Below are positions 35,412-46,635 of a stretch of DNA of 64,000 nt, piece by piece; the first letter of the stretch is position 1, and each line of letters starts with the position of its first letter. Position numbers and translations under genes: made by a program. Below the pieces are notes generated by a model, which saw only the letters and a list, made by a program, of their open reading frames with translations, was not told the origin of the DNA and ran no database searches. The stretch comes from Chitinophaga pinensis (GTDB lineage: Bacteria; Pseudomonadota; Gammaproteobacteria; Burkholderiales; Burkholderiaceae_C), in the NCBI GenBank assembly GCA_943326015.2, contig CALPRQ020000006.1, forward strand, positions 1-64,000, read 5' to 3'.

Positions 35412-37499
35412 ATGCCCAGCCCGAACCGCCGCTTCTTCGTCACCACCGCCCTGCCCTACGCCAACGGCAACTTCCACATCGGCCACATCATGGAATACAT
35501 CCAGGCCGATATCTGGGTCCGCCTGCGCCGCCTGCAGGGTCACGAGGTGCATTTCGTCGGCGCCGACGACGCGCATGGTGCGCCAATCATGATCGCGGCC
35601 GAGAAGGCCGGCATCACGCCGCAACAGTTCGTCGCCAACATCGCGGCCGGCCGCGCGCAGTACCTCGACGGCTTCAACGTCAGGTTCGACCACTGGAGCT
35701 CGACCGACAGCCCCGAGAACCATGAACTGGCCCAGGCGATCTACCGCGACCTGAAGGCCAACGGCCTGATCAGCAGCAAGACCATCGAGCAGTTCTTCGA
35801 CCCCGAGAAGAGCATGTTCCTGCCCGACCGCTTCATCAAGGGCGAATGCCCCAAGTGCGGCGCCAAGGACCAGTACGGTGACAGCTGCGAGAGCTGCGGC
35901 GCCGTCTATGCGCCGACCGAGCTCAAGAACCCCTACTCGGCGCTGTCGGGCGCGACGCCGGTGCTGCGCACTTCGGAACACTACTTCTTCAAGCTGAGCG
36001 ACCCGCGCTGCATCGAGTTCCTGGAGAACTGGACCGCCGAGGCCGGCCACCTACAGCCCGAGGTGCTCAACAAGATCAAGGAATGGTTCCGCAAGGAAGA
36101 GGACGAGCACGGCAACCTGGTCGGCGGCCTGGGCGACTGGGACATCAGCCGCGATGCGCCCTACTTCGGCATCGAGATCCCCGACCTGCCCGAGGGTTCG
36201 CCGCGCAAGTATTTCTACGTCTGGCTCGACGCGCCGATCGGCTACCTGGCCTCGCTCAAGAGCTATCTGGGCCGGATCGGCGTCGATTACGACCGCTACA
36301 TCGCCGACCCGGCGGTCGAGCAGGTGCACTTCATCGGCAAGGACATCACCTACTTCCACACCCTGTTCTGGCCCGCGATGCTGCATTTCAGCGGCCGCAA
36401 GACGCCGAGCCAGATCAACGTGCATGGCTTCATCACCGTCAACGGCGGCGAGAAGATGAGCAAGAGCCGCGGCACCGGCATCGACCCGCTGAAATACCTC
36501 AAGCTCGGCATGAACCCCGAGTGGCTGCGCTACTACCTGGCGGCCAAGCTCAACAGCCGCAACGAGGACGTCGATTTCAACCCGGACGACTTCGCGGCCC
36601 GCGTCAACTCGGACCTGGTCGGCAAGTACATCAACATCGCCTCGCGCGCAGCCGGCTTCCTGTCCAAGCGCTTCGGTGGCCAGCTCGCGGCTGTCTCGCC
36701 CGACGGCGAGGCGCTGCTGGATCAGCTGCAGACCGCAGTGCCGGGCATCGTCGAACTCTACGCCGAACGCGAGTACGGCAAGGCGATCCGCGAGGTGATG
36801 GCGCTGGCCGACCGCGTCAACGAGTATGTCGATGCCAACAAGCCCTGGGAGCTGGCCAAGCAGCCAGGCATGGAAGCCCGCCTGCAGGATGTCTGCACCA
36901 CCTGCGTCGAGGCCTTCCGCGTGCTGACCGCGCTGCTCAAGCCGGTGCTGCCGGCGCTGGCCGCCAACGTCGAGGCCTTCCTGCAATGCGCGCCGCTGGA
37001 CTTCGACAACGCGACCCGTGCGCTGGGCGCCGGCCATGTGATCGGCGTCTACCAGCACCTGATGCAGCGCGTCGACGTCAAGCTGCTCGAAGCCCTGTTC
37101 GAGCCGCCGGCCGCCCCCGAGCCGGAAAAAGTCATCCCCGGTGGCGAGGAGATCGCGCCGACGATCAGCATCGACGACTTCGCCAAGGTTGACCTGCGCA
37201 TCGCCCGGATCGAGAACTGCGAGCCGGTCGAGGGCTCGACCAAGCTGCTGCGCCTGACGCTCGACGTCGGCGAGGGCCGCCTGCGCAATGTCTTCAGCGG
37301 CATCGCGAGCATGTACAGGCCCGAGGACCTGATCGGCAAGCTGACCGTGATGGTCGCCAACCTGGCACCGCGCAAGATGAAGTTCGGCATCAGCGAGGGC
37401 ATGGTGCTGGCCGCCAGCCACGCCGACGAGAAGGCCCAGCCCGGCATCCATGTGCTGCACCCCTGGCCGGGCGCGCAGCCGGGCATGCGCATCCACTGA
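35412..37499 (+). CDS. metG: Methionyl-tRNA synthetase
   Basis: 695 residues from the ATG at 35412 (E. coli 677). HIGH motif at 22-25, KMSKS at 348-352, and a zinc knuckle with two CxxC pairs (CPKCG, CESCG) around 146-163. A C-terminal EMAP-II-like tRNA-binding/dimerisation domain starts near residue 590 ([24 protein letters not shown]). It attaches methionine to both initiator and elongator tRNAs. Divergent from apbC. A longer frame begins far upstream but overlaps apbC and lacks family similarity. Confidence 0.97.
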   Translation: MPSPNRRFFVTTALPYANGNFHIGHIMEYIQADIWVRLRRLQGHEVHFVGADDAHGAPIMIAAEKAGITPQQFVANIAAGRAQYLDGFNVRFDHWSSTDSPENHELAQAIYRDLKANGLISSKTIEQFFDPEKSMFLPDRFIKGECPKCGAKDQYGDSCESCGAVYAPTELKNPYSALSGATPVLRTSEHYFFKLSDPRCIEFLENWTAEAGHLQPEVLNKIKEWFRKEEDEHGNLVGGLGDWDISRDAPYFGIEIPDLPEGSPRKYFYVWLDAPIGYLASLKSYLGRIGVDYDRYIADPAVEQVHFIGKDITYFHTLFWPAMLHFSGRKTPSQINVHGFITVNGGEKMSKSRGTGIDPLKYLKLGMNPEWLRYYLAAKLNSRNEDVDFNPDDFAARVNSDLVGKYINIASRAAGFLSKRFGGQLAAVSPDGEALLDQLQTAVPGIVELYAEREYGKAIREVMALADRVNEYVDANKPWELAKQPGMEARLQDVCTTCVEAFRVLTALLKPVLPALAANVEAFLQCAPLDFDNATRALGAGHVIGVYQHLMQRVDVKLLEALFEPPAAPEPEKVIPGGEEIAPTISIDDFAKVDLRIARIENCEPVEGSTKLLRLTLDVGEGRLRNVFSGIASMYRPEDLIGKLTVMVANLAPRKMKFGISEGMVLAASHADEKAQPGIHVLHPWPGAQPGMRIH

Positions 37500-37545
37500 C
37501 ACAGCTCAAATCAGCCTGGGGCGACCGGGTTTAAAGTGGCAGGAT

Positions 37546-39183
37546 ATGAACCTGCCGCCGCTTGCCCGCTTCCGCCCCCGACTGCTCGATGACCTGCGCG
37601 GCTATGACCGCGCCCGGCTGGTACAAGACGCTGGCGCCGGCCTGACGGTCGCCATAGTCGCCTTGCCGCTGGCGATGGCGTTCGCGATCGCCAGCGGCCT
37701 CAAGCCCGAGGCCGGCCTGTGGACCGCGATCATCGGCGGTCTGCTGGTGTCGATGCTGGGCGGCAGCTCGGTGCAGATCGGTGGCCCGGCCGGCGCCTTC
37801 ATCGTCATCGTCTACGGTATCGTCGAGCGCCATGGCCTCGGCAGCCTGCTGATCGCCACCTCGGCGGCCGGCGTGCTGCTGTTCCTGATGGGCCTGCTCA
37901 AGCTGGGCAGTCTGGTGCGCTATGTGCCAGTCAGCCTGGTGATCGGCTTCACCAATGGCATCGCGGTGCTGATCGCGCTGTCGCAGTTGCGCGATCTGCT
38001 CGGGCTCCAGGTCGACAAGATGCCGGCCGACTTCTTCAGCCAGATCGGCACCCTCTGGCGCCACCTCGACAGCCTCAACCCTTATGCCTTGGGGCTCGGC
38101 GCGCTCTGTGTGCTCGGGCTGTTCGTCTGGCCGCGCCTCTGGGACAGTGAATCGTCCTTCCGCCAGCAACTCGATCGACTGCAGGGCGCCAGCGCGCTGC
38201 GCGCGACCTCGCGCCTGCCGGCGCCCATCGTCGCGCTGGTGACGCTGACGCTGCTGGCCTGGCTGCTCAAGCTGCCGGTCGAGACCATCGGCTCGCGCTT
38301 CGGCGGCATCCCGCAGGGCCTGCCTTCGTTCGAACTGCCCGACTTCAGCTGGACCAGCGTCAAGCAGCTCGTCACGCCGACGCTGACGATCGCCGCCCTG
38401 GGCGCGATCGAATCGCTGCTGTGCGCGCGCGTCGCCGACCAGATGCGCCCGGGCGCCAAGCACGACCCGAACCAGGAGCTGATGGCACAGGGCGTGGCCA
38501 ACTTCGTCGTGCCCTTCTTCGGCGGCATGCCGGTGACCGGCACCATCGCGCGCACCGTCACCAACATCCGCGCCGGCGCCGCCTCGCCGGTGGCCGGCAT
38601 GGTGCATGCGCTCTCGCTGGCGCTGGTCGTGCTGCTGGCCGCGCCGCTGGCCAGCCATGTGCCGCTGGCAGTGCTGGCCGGCGTGCTGCTGTTCGTGGCC
38701 TGGAACATGGGCGAGTGGCGCGAGTTCGCGCGTCTCAGGCAGTTCAGCCGGCATTACCGGCTGATGCTGGTCTCGACCTTCCTCGTCACCGTCGTGTTCG
38801 ACCTCACGCTGGCGGTCGAGCTCGGCCTGGTGATGGCCTGCCTGCTGTTCGTCAGGCGCCAGGGCAGCCTGTTCAGCGCCGAGCTGGTGTCGCGCACCGA
38901 GCGGCTGCTGAGCTACCAGCTCTACGGCTCGCTGTTCTTCGGCGCCGTGACCAAGATCGACCCGATCCTGGCCGAAGTCGAAGCCGGACCGGCCCAACTC
39001 GATGTGAGCTTGGACGCGACCCGACTGGTCGCGCTCGACACCACCGGCATCGACGCACTCGAGCAGCTGGTCGAGGCGCTGGAGCGCAAGGGCGGCCGGC
39101 TCGACATCAAGCACCTCAACCAGCAGCCGCGCGATCTGCTGGTCAGATCGGGCCTGGCGGCCAAGCTGCGCACCTGCACTTGA
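37546..39183 (+). CDS. SulP-family anion transporter with STAS domain
   Basis: 545 residues from the ATG at 37546, which has AGGA just upstream. About 10-12 membrane helices form the sulfate-transporter core (GLTVAIVALPLAMAFAIASG, GGPAGAFIVIVYGI, ITNGIAVLIAL-like segments; IESLLCARVADQM), followed by a C-terminal STAS domain (about 430-545) containing LDTTGIDALEQLVEALERKGG. SulP proteins move sulfate, bicarbonate or dicarboxylates; the substrate cannot be fixed from sequence. No sulfate-assimilation genes are adjacent. Confidence 0.93.
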   Translation: MNLPPLARFRPRLLDDLRGYDRARLVQDAGAGLTVAIVALPLAMAFAIASGLKPEAGLWTAIIGGLLVSMLGGSSVQIGGPAGAFIVIVYGIVERHGLGSLLIATSAAGVLLFLMGLLKLGSLVRYVPVSLVIGFTNGIAVLIALSQLRDLLGLQVDKMPADFFSQIGTLWRHLDSLNPYALGLGALCVLGLFVWPRLWDSESSFRQQLDRLQGASALRATSRLPAPIVALVTLTLLAWLLKLPVETIGSRFGGIPQGLPSFELPDFSWTSVKQLVTPTLTIAALGAIESLLCARVADQMRPGAKHDPNQELMAQGVANFVVPFFGGMPVTGTIARTVTNIRAGAASPVAGMVHALSLALVVLLAAPLASHVPLAVLAGVLLFVAWNMGEWREFARLRQFSRHYRLMLVSTFLVTVVFDLTLAVELGLVMACLLFVRRQGSLFSAELVSRTERLLSYQLYGSLFFGAVTKIDPILAEVEAGPAQLDVSLDATRLVALDTTGIDALEQLVEALERKGGRLDIKHLNQQPRDLLVRSGLAAKLRTCT

Positions 39184-39216
39184 AACCCGGGCTGGCCTGT
39201 TGAGCGGGCCACTGGG

Positions 39217-39222
39217 TAAAAT
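39217..39222 (+). promoter_or_regulatory. Possible -10 element of the DUF3460 gene
   Basis: TAAAAT ends 30 bases before the ATG at 39253, in the 69-bp gap after the SulP gene. The -35 region is not recognisable. Part of the set of similar hexamers seen before metG, gpmA and ilvE. Confidence 0.4.
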
Positions 39223-39252
39223 CAGCACCTTTAACCGTGGTGCCATACTGAC

Positions 39253-39465
39253 ATGAGCCTCTTCGCACGCCCCCACTACACCTCCGACGCCACGCAGTTC
39301 ATCGAATCGCTCAAGGCCAAGCGGCCCGAACTCGACGCCCAGCAGCGCGAAGGCCGCGCCCTGCTGTGGGAGCAGAGCGTGGACCGCGACTGGAACGCCG
39401 ACGCCGACGAAGGCCGCGTCCAGCAGCAACCCTACGTCTACCAGACCGAACCCACGCTGCGCTGA
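39253..39465 (+). CDS. DUF3460 protein
   Basis: 70 residues. The sequence (RPHYTSDATQFIESLKAKRPELDAQQREGRALLW, then a YVYQTEP end) fits DUF3460, a small soluble family of Betaproteobacteria. No membrane segment, no Cys. It lies just upstream of scpA with 18 bp between, an arrangement often kept in Burkholderiales, which hints at co-expression with chromosome segregation genes. Function unknown. Confidence 0.9.
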   Translation: MSLFARPHYTSDATQFIESLKAKRPELDAQQREGRALLWEQSVDRDWNADADEGRVQQQPYVYQTEPTLR

Positions 39466-39483
39466 ACCCCGGCGCGGGCCTGA

Positions 39484-40332
39484 ATGAACGACACGCCCAC
39501 CCTGGACGACGCGCTGCCGGATAGCCTGGCCGGCCTGCCCGAGCGCATCGACCCGGTGGCGTTCGCGCGCCTGTACGGCGAGCCGCTGTTCGCGCTGCCG
39601 ACCGACCTCTACATCCCGCCCGATGCGCTCGAGGTCTTCCTGGACGCCTTCGAAGGCCCGCTCGATCTGCTGCTGTACCTGATCCGCAAGCAGAACTTCA
39701 ACATCCTCGACATCCCGATGGCCGAGCTCACCCGCCAGTACCTCGGCTATGTCGATCAGGTGCGCGCGCGCAACCTCGAACTGGCCGGCGAGTACCTGCT
39801 GATGGCCGCCATGCTGATCGAGATCAAGTCGCGCCTGCTGCTGCCCCAGCGCCAGGCGGCCGAGGGCGAGGAAGCCGGGGACCCGCGCGCCGAACTGGTG
39901 CGCCGGCTGCTCGAATACGAGCAGATCAAGCTGGCCTCGCGCCAGCTGGCCGAGGCACCGCAACTCGGGCGCGACTTCCTGGCGGCCTGCGTCCATGTCG
40001 AGCAGGCGCTCGACATCCGACTGCCCGATGTCGCCCCGGCCGAGCTGCAGCAGGCCTGGCGCGACATCCTGCGCCGTGCCAAGCTGGTGCAGCACCACAA
40101 GATCAGCCGCGAGGCGCTTTCGGTGCGCGAGCACATGAGCCTGGTGCTGCGTCGGCTGCAAGGCCGGCGCTTCGTCGAGTTCGCCGAGCTGTTCGAGCTG
40201 GCCAAGGGCGTGCCGGTGCTGGTCGTGACCTTCATCGCGATGCTCGAGCTGGCCAAGGAAACCCTGATCGAGATCACCCAGGCCGAAGCCTTCGCTCCCA
40301 TCTATGTCCGGCTGGCCTATACGCCAGCCTGA
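39484..40332 (+). CDS. scpA: Segregation and condensation protein A
   Basis: 282 residues. The ScpA kleisin start FEGPLDLLLYLIRKQNFNILDIPMAELTRQYLGYV is clear and begins about residue 57, preceded by a longer than usual N-terminal arm. The middle is Glu-rich, and the C-terminal winged-helix part (VTFIAMLELAKETLIEITQAEAFAPIYVRL) is present. ScpA links the Smc heads together with ScpB in bacterial condensin. No scpB gene is adjacent in the window; the next gene is nadB, 11 bp on. Confidence 0.95.
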   Translation: MNDTPTLDDALPDSLAGLPERIDPVAFARLYGEPLFALPTDLYIPPDALEVFLDAFEGPLDLLLYLIRKQNFNILDIPMAELTRQYLGYVDQVRARNLELAGEYLLMAAMLIEIKSRLLLPQRQAAEGEEAGDPRAELVRRLLEYEQIKLASRQLAEAPQLGRDFLAACVHVEQALDIRLPDVAPAELQQAWRDILRRAKLVQHHKISREALSVREHMSLVLRRLQGRRFVEFAELFELAKGVPVLVVTFIAMLELAKETLIEITQAEAFAPIYVRLAYTPA

Positions 40333-40343
40333 AGATTGCCACC

Positions 40344-41951
40344 ATGAACGCCACCTCACACCCGTCCGCCCCCACCACTCGCCGCTTCGACGTCGTCATC
40401 GTCGGCAGCGGCCTGGCCGGCCTGAGCACCGCCCTGCTGCTGCCCAGCCATCTGCAGGTGGCCATCCTGACCAAGCGCACCATCGCGGACGGCTCCAGCG
40501 GCTGGGCCCAGGGCGGCATCGCCGCCGTGCTGGCCGAGGACGACAGCTTCGAGGCCCATGTGCAGGACACCTTCGTCGCCGGCGCCGGCCTGTGCGATGA
40601 GGCCGCGACCCGCTTCACGATCGAGCACGCGCCCGAGGCGATCGCCTGGCTGCGCGAGATGGGCACCCAGTTCACGCTGCACGAGGGCGAGCTGCACCTG
40701 ACGCGCGAAGGCGGCCACAGCCACCGCCGCATCGTGCACGCGGCCGACGCCACCGGCGCCGCGGTCCAGCACACGCTGATCGACCGGGTACGGCTGGCGT
40801 CCAATGTGCAGGTGTTCGAGAGCCATGTGCTGGCCGACCTGATCCTGAGCGACAAGCATGCCGAGGGCGGTACGGACGACGAACGCCGCTGCCTGGGCGC
40901 CTACGCCTTCAACGAGGACACCGACGAGGTCGAGGCCTTCGTGGCGCCGCACACCGTGCTGTGCACCGGCGGCGCGGGCAAGGTCTACCTCTACACCTCC
41001 AACCCCGACACCGCGACCGGCGACGGCATCGCGGCGGCCTGGCGTGCCGGCTGCCGGGTCGGCAACATGGAATTCATCCAGTTCCACCCGACCTGCCTGT
41101 ATCACCCGGACGCCAAGAGCTTCCTGATCAGCGAGGCGGTGCGCGGCGAGGGCGGCCTGCTGAAACTGCCCGACGGCACCCGCTTCATGCCGGCGCATGA
41201 CGAACGCGCCGAGCTCGCGCCGCGCGACGTGGTGGCGCGCGCGATCGACTTCGAGATGAAGAAGCATGGCCTGGACTGCGTCTACCTCGACATCTCGCAC
41301 CAGAGCCCGGAATTCCTGCACGAGCATTTCCCCAACATCCTGGCCCGCTGCGCCGAGCTCGGCATCGACATCACGAAGGAGCCGATTCCGGTCGTGCCGG
41401 CCGCGCACTACACCTGCGGCGGTGTCGTGACCGACCTCAACGCGCGCACCGACCTGGCCGGCCTCTACGTGGTGGGCGAGGCCAGCTGCACCGGCCTGCA
41501 CGGCGCCAACCGGCTGGCCAGCAACTCGCTGCTCGAGTGCATGGTGTTCGCGCGCGCGGCGGTCGCCGACATGGCGGCGCAGGCCGTGTCCGACATTCCG
41601 GCGATCAAGCCGTGGGACGACAGCCGCGTGATCGACGCCGACGAGCAGGTCGTGCTGTCGCACAACTGGGACGAACTGCGCCGCTTCATGTGGGATTATG
41701 TCGGCATCGTGCGCACCGACAAACGGCTGGAACGCGCGGCACACCGGATCGCGCTGCTGCAATCCGAGATCCGCGAGTTCTACACCCACCACCATGTCAC
41801 GCGCGACCTGTTGGAGCTGCGCAACCTGCTGCAGGTGGCCGACCTGATCGTGCGCTCGGCGCAAAGCCGCAAGGAAAGCCGTGGCTTGCACTTCAGCCGC
41901 GACTACCCCGGGCTGCTGGCCGAGGCGATGCCGACGGTGCTGGTGCCCTGA
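40344..41951 (+). CDS. nadB: L-aspartate oxidase
   Basis: 535 residues. An N-terminal FAD motif (VIVGSGLAGLSTAL), the SSGWAQGGIAA flavin-binding loop, FHPT and the catalytic-region HYTCGGV are present, followed by the C-terminal helical domain. NadB oxidises aspartate to iminoaspartate, the first step of de novo NAD synthesis; NadA, which takes the next step, is encoded 6.5 kb downstream. No ribosome site is obvious before the ATG; translation may depend on upstream scpA. Confidence 0.97.
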   Translation: MNATSHPSAPTTRRFDVVIVGSGLAGLSTALLLPSHLQVAILTKRTIADGSSGWAQGGIAAVLAEDDSFEAHVQDTFVAGAGLCDEAATRFTIEHAPEAIAWLREMGTQFTLHEGELHLTREGGHSHRRIVHAADATGAAVQHTLIDRVRLASNVQVFESHVLADLILSDKHAEGGTDDERRCLGAYAFNEDTDEVEAFVAPHTVLCTGGAGKVYLYTSNPDTATGDGIAAAWRAGCRVGNMEFIQFHPTCLYHPDAKSFLISEAVRGEGGLLKLPDGTRFMPAHDERAELAPRDVVARAIDFEMKKHGLDCVYLDISHQSPEFLHEHFPNILARCAELGIDITKEPIPVVPAAHYTCGGVVTDLNARTDLAGLYVVGEASCTGLHGANRLASNSLLECMVFARAAVADMAAQAVSDIPAIKPWDDSRVIDADEQVVLSHNWDELRRFMWDYVGIVRTDKRLERAAHRIALLQSEIREFYTHHHVTRDLLELRNLLQVADLIVRSAQSRKESRGLHFSRDYPGLLAEAMPTVLVP

Positions 41952-41971
41952 GCGGGCAACCAAGGCGCCGA

Positions 41972-42323
41972 ATGAGCGATCTGGCCGCGCGCACCGGCCT
42001 GCCGGCACAGGCCATCGAAGCTATACAGCAGAGTGCTTGCGGCCTGCCCGGCGGTCGAGCAGGCGCTGCTGTACGGCTCGCGCGCCAAGGGCAACTACAA
42101 GCGGGGCTCCGACATCGACCTGACCCTCAAGGGCGACGCGCTGACTTATCGCGACCTGCTGCGGCTGATGGACGAACTCGACGATCTGCTGCTGCCCTAC
42201 ATGATCGACCTGTCGCTCTACGCCCAGATCGACAACCCGGCGCTGCGCGAGCATATCGACCGGGTCGGCGTAGTGCTCTACTTGCGCCAAAACCCTTTCC
42301 ATCTGGATGCGAACGTGACATGA
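41972..42323 (+). pseudogene. MNT-type nucleotidyltransferase, frameshifted
   Basis: An ATG at 41972 opens a frame (MSDLAARTGLPAQAIEAIQQ) that fits the N-terminus of small nucleotidyltransferases, but the rest of the domain continues in the next frame from about 42033: VLAACPAVEQALLYGSRAKG, SDIDLTL, then DELDDLLLPYMIDLSLY and DNPALREHIDRVG. Removing one A at 42032 restores a continuous protein of about 116 residues. The GSRAKG/SDIDL nucleotide-binding motif is intact. Either this is a one-base insertion (real or sequencing) or translation starts at the GTG at 42033, giving a truncated 96-residue protein. No HEPN partner gene is adjacent. Confidence 0.75.
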
Positions 42324-42377
42324 AATCCTACGCTCCACAAAGGAACAGCGCACGTTCGCCCGGGGAGAGCATCCACC

Positions 42378-43907
42378 TCAGGTCTTGAACTGCTCGACCA
42401 GCACGACCAGCTTGTCGGCATCCTGGCTGAGCTGCCCGGCCGCTTCCGCCACGTCCTTCACCATGTCGGCGTTCTGCTGCGTCACCTGATCCAGCTGACT
42501 GACCATGCCGCCGACCTGCGCGACCACCGACTCCTGCTCGCGGCTGGCGGAGATGATCTCGGCCATCAGGGCAGTGACCCGGTTGATGGCGGTCACCACC
42601 TCGTCCATCGTGGCACCGGCCCGATCGACCTGCTCGGTGCCGTTCGCCACCCTGGTGACACTTTCCGAAATAAGCATGGTGATTTCCTTGGCTGCCGCCG
42701 CACTGCGTTGAGCCAGCGCCCGCACCTCGCTGGCGACCACCGCGAAGCCACGCCCCTGTTCACCGGCGCGCGCGGCCTCGACCGCGGCGTTGAGCGCCAG
42801 GATGTTGGTCTGGAACGCGATGCCGTCGATCACCGAGATGATGTCGGCGATCCGCTTCGAGCTGGCGTTGATGTCCTTCATCGTGCCGACCACGCGCCCG
42901 ACGGCCTCCCCTCCCTGGGCCGCCACCTGGCTGGCGATCTGGACCAACTCATTGGTCTTGCCCGCGTGCTCGGCGTTGTTGCGCACGGCGCTGCCAAACT
43001 CCTCCATGCTGGCGGCCGCCTCCTCCAGCGCGCTGGCCTGACCCGAGGTACGATGTGCGAGATCCTCGTTGCCCTTGGCGATCTGGCTGCTCGCGCACGA
43101 CACCGCCTCGGCTTCCTCGCGCACCTGCGTGACCATGAGCCGCAACCGGGTCTGCATGGCGCTCATCGCGGCGAACAAATCGGCCACCTCATCACGCCCT
43201 TGAACCACGATGGGCCGGGTCAGATCGCCCTGGGCGATCGAGTTCGTGCAATCGACCGCCTGCCGGATCGGTACGACGATGCTGCGCGTCAGCCAGACGG
43301 CGAGCACGACCGCCAGCGACACGGTCACGCCCCCCGTCACCAGCAGCATCAGCTGGGCATGCAGCGCCTGAGCCACCGACTCCGACAACTCCCTCTCGTA
43401 CTGCGCGACCTGCTGCTCCTGCATGCTCTTGATGGATGCCACGTAGGCCTCGCCCAGCGGCGCCAGTTCCTGCTTGAGTGTCTGTGCCACATCCGCGCCC
43501 TCGGCGCGCAGCTTCAACAACTGCGCCCTGGGCTTGACATAGGCCTGGCGCGCGATGTTCATCCGCTCCAGCAGCTTGAGCTCCTCGGGAGTCGCAAGCA
43601 AGCTCTTGAGTTTCTCGCTGGTCTCGGTGATAGCCTTCGATGTCTGCGCCATCTCGGCGCTCCAGTAGGCGATGTTCTGTGGATTCGAGTCGAGCAGCGC
43701 CCCCTTGGTCCTGACCCAGTTCAACTCCACCGAGGCGTGCCACTGCTGTGCCAGCTTGAGCTTCTGGTTGCCATGGGTTCCCAGGCTCTCGGCCGATGCC
43801 GACAATTCCCTGAGACGCCAGATGCCATTGACCGATGTGATGGTCAACAGCAACAGGATGACACCCAGGGCGAGGGCAAGACGGACGCCTATCTTCAATT
43901 GGTTCAT
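42378..43907 (-). CDS. Methyl-accepting chemotaxis protein, four-helix-bundle sensor
   Basis: 509 residues from the ATG at 43907; the open frame extends much further upstream but enters the thiC leader and has no similarity. Membrane helix 1 (about 8-30), a helical periplasmic sensor of the 4HB type (31-185), helix 2 (about 186-210), HAMP, and the signalling domain with [23 protein letters not shown]. Ligand unknown. No heme motif, unlike the other receptor in this window. No CheR-binding pentapeptide. Divergent from thiC. Confidence 0.94.
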   Translation of the reverse strand: MNQLKIGVRLALALGVILLLLTITSVNGIWRLRELSASAESLGTHGNQKLKLAQQWHASVELNWVRTKGALLDSNPQNIAYWSAEMAQTSKAITETSEKLKSLLATPEELKLLERMNIARQAYVKPRAQLLKLRAEGADVAQTLKQELAPLGEAYVASIKSMQEQQVAQYERELSESVAQALHAQLMLLVTGGVTVSLAVVLAVWLTRSIVVPIRQAVDCTNSIAQGDLTRPIVVQGRDEVADLFAAMSAMQTRLRLMVTQVREEAEAVSCASSQIAKGNEDLAHRTSGQASALEEAAASMEEFGSAVRNNAEHAGKTNELVQIASQVAAQGGEAVGRVVGTMKDINASSKRIADIISVIDGIAFQTNILALNAAVEAARAGEQGRGFAVVASEVRALAQRSAAAAKEITMLISESVTRVANGTEQVDRAGATMDEVVTAINRVTALMAEIISASREQESVVAQVGGMVSQLDQVTQQNADMVKDVAEAAGQLSQDADKLVVLVEQFKT

Positions 43908-44050
43908 GGCCGTGAGGAAAAATGGAATGCGAGCGCGAACGACACCATTGTCTCCTGCGTCCCCCCGTCTGCCTTGAGCCCCGCGGAAGAAAATACCCGA
44001 GAGAAACCCTGACCCACGCACCGTCTGTCGAATGACTAGAATGACGCATT

Positions 44051-46161
<2,111 letters not shown>

Positions 46162-46182
46162 TCCGCGTCAGGCTTTTGCAAG

Positions 46183-46210
46183 GAAACGGACCGTCAAGGC
46201 GGTCCGTTTC
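46183..46210 (+). terminator. Hairpin terminator after thiC
   Basis: GAAACGGACCG (46183-46193), loop TCAAGG, CGGTCCGTTTC (46200-46210): an 11-bp perfect stem 21 bases past the thiC stop. The right arm ends in TTTC TG, a short U-rich tail. It separates thiC from panD. Confidence 0.75.
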
Positions 46211-46254
46211 TGCGCTTCTGTCAAAATAGCGCACTATTTTTGCCCGAGATCACC

Positions 46255-46635
46255 ATGTTCCGTACCCTGCTCAAATCCAAGATCCACCGCGTCAAGACCA
46301 CGCATGCCGAACTGCACTACGAAGGCTCCTGCGCGATCGACGAGGACCTGCTCGATGCGTCCGGCATTGTCGAGAACGAGCAGATCCATATCTGGAACGT
46401 CGACAACGGCGAGCGTTTCGTGACCTATGCGATCAAGGGCCAGCGCGGCACCGGCATGATCTCGGTCAACGGCTCGGCCGCGCGCCGCGCTGCCGTGGGC
46501 GACCTGCTGATCATCGCCGCCTTCGCGCAGCTGAACGAGGAAGAACTGGCAACGCACAAACCCAAGCTGGTGTTCGTCAACGACCAGAACCAGCAGGTCG
46601 AGCTGCGCGACAAGGTCGCGGTGCAGCAGATGTGA
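46255..46635 (+). CDS. panD: Aspartate 1-decarboxylase
   Basis: 126 residues, the exact length of E. coli PanD. The self-cleavage site is HYEGSCAID, where the Gly24-Ser25 bond breaks to form the pyruvoyl group. It makes beta-alanine for pantothenate. CAAAAT at 46222-46227 could be a -10 element. It ends directly against the convergent pabBC gene, with no intergenic base. panB and panC lie 3 kb away beyond pabBC-nadA, so beta-alanine and pantoate branches are near but separately transcribed. Confidence 0.97.
   Translation: MFRTLLKSKIHRVKTTHAELHYEGSCAIDEDLLDASGIVENEQIHIWNVDNGERFVTYAIKGQRGTGMISVNGSAARRAAVGDLLIIAAFAQLNEEELATHKPKLVFVNDQNQQVELRDKVAVQQM

Noticed and set aside
37531..40359. Long minus-strand frame (942 codons) opposite the SulP, DUF3460 and scpA genes
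   Set aside because: Composition is Gln/Arg/His-rich low complexity and it crosses three real genes.
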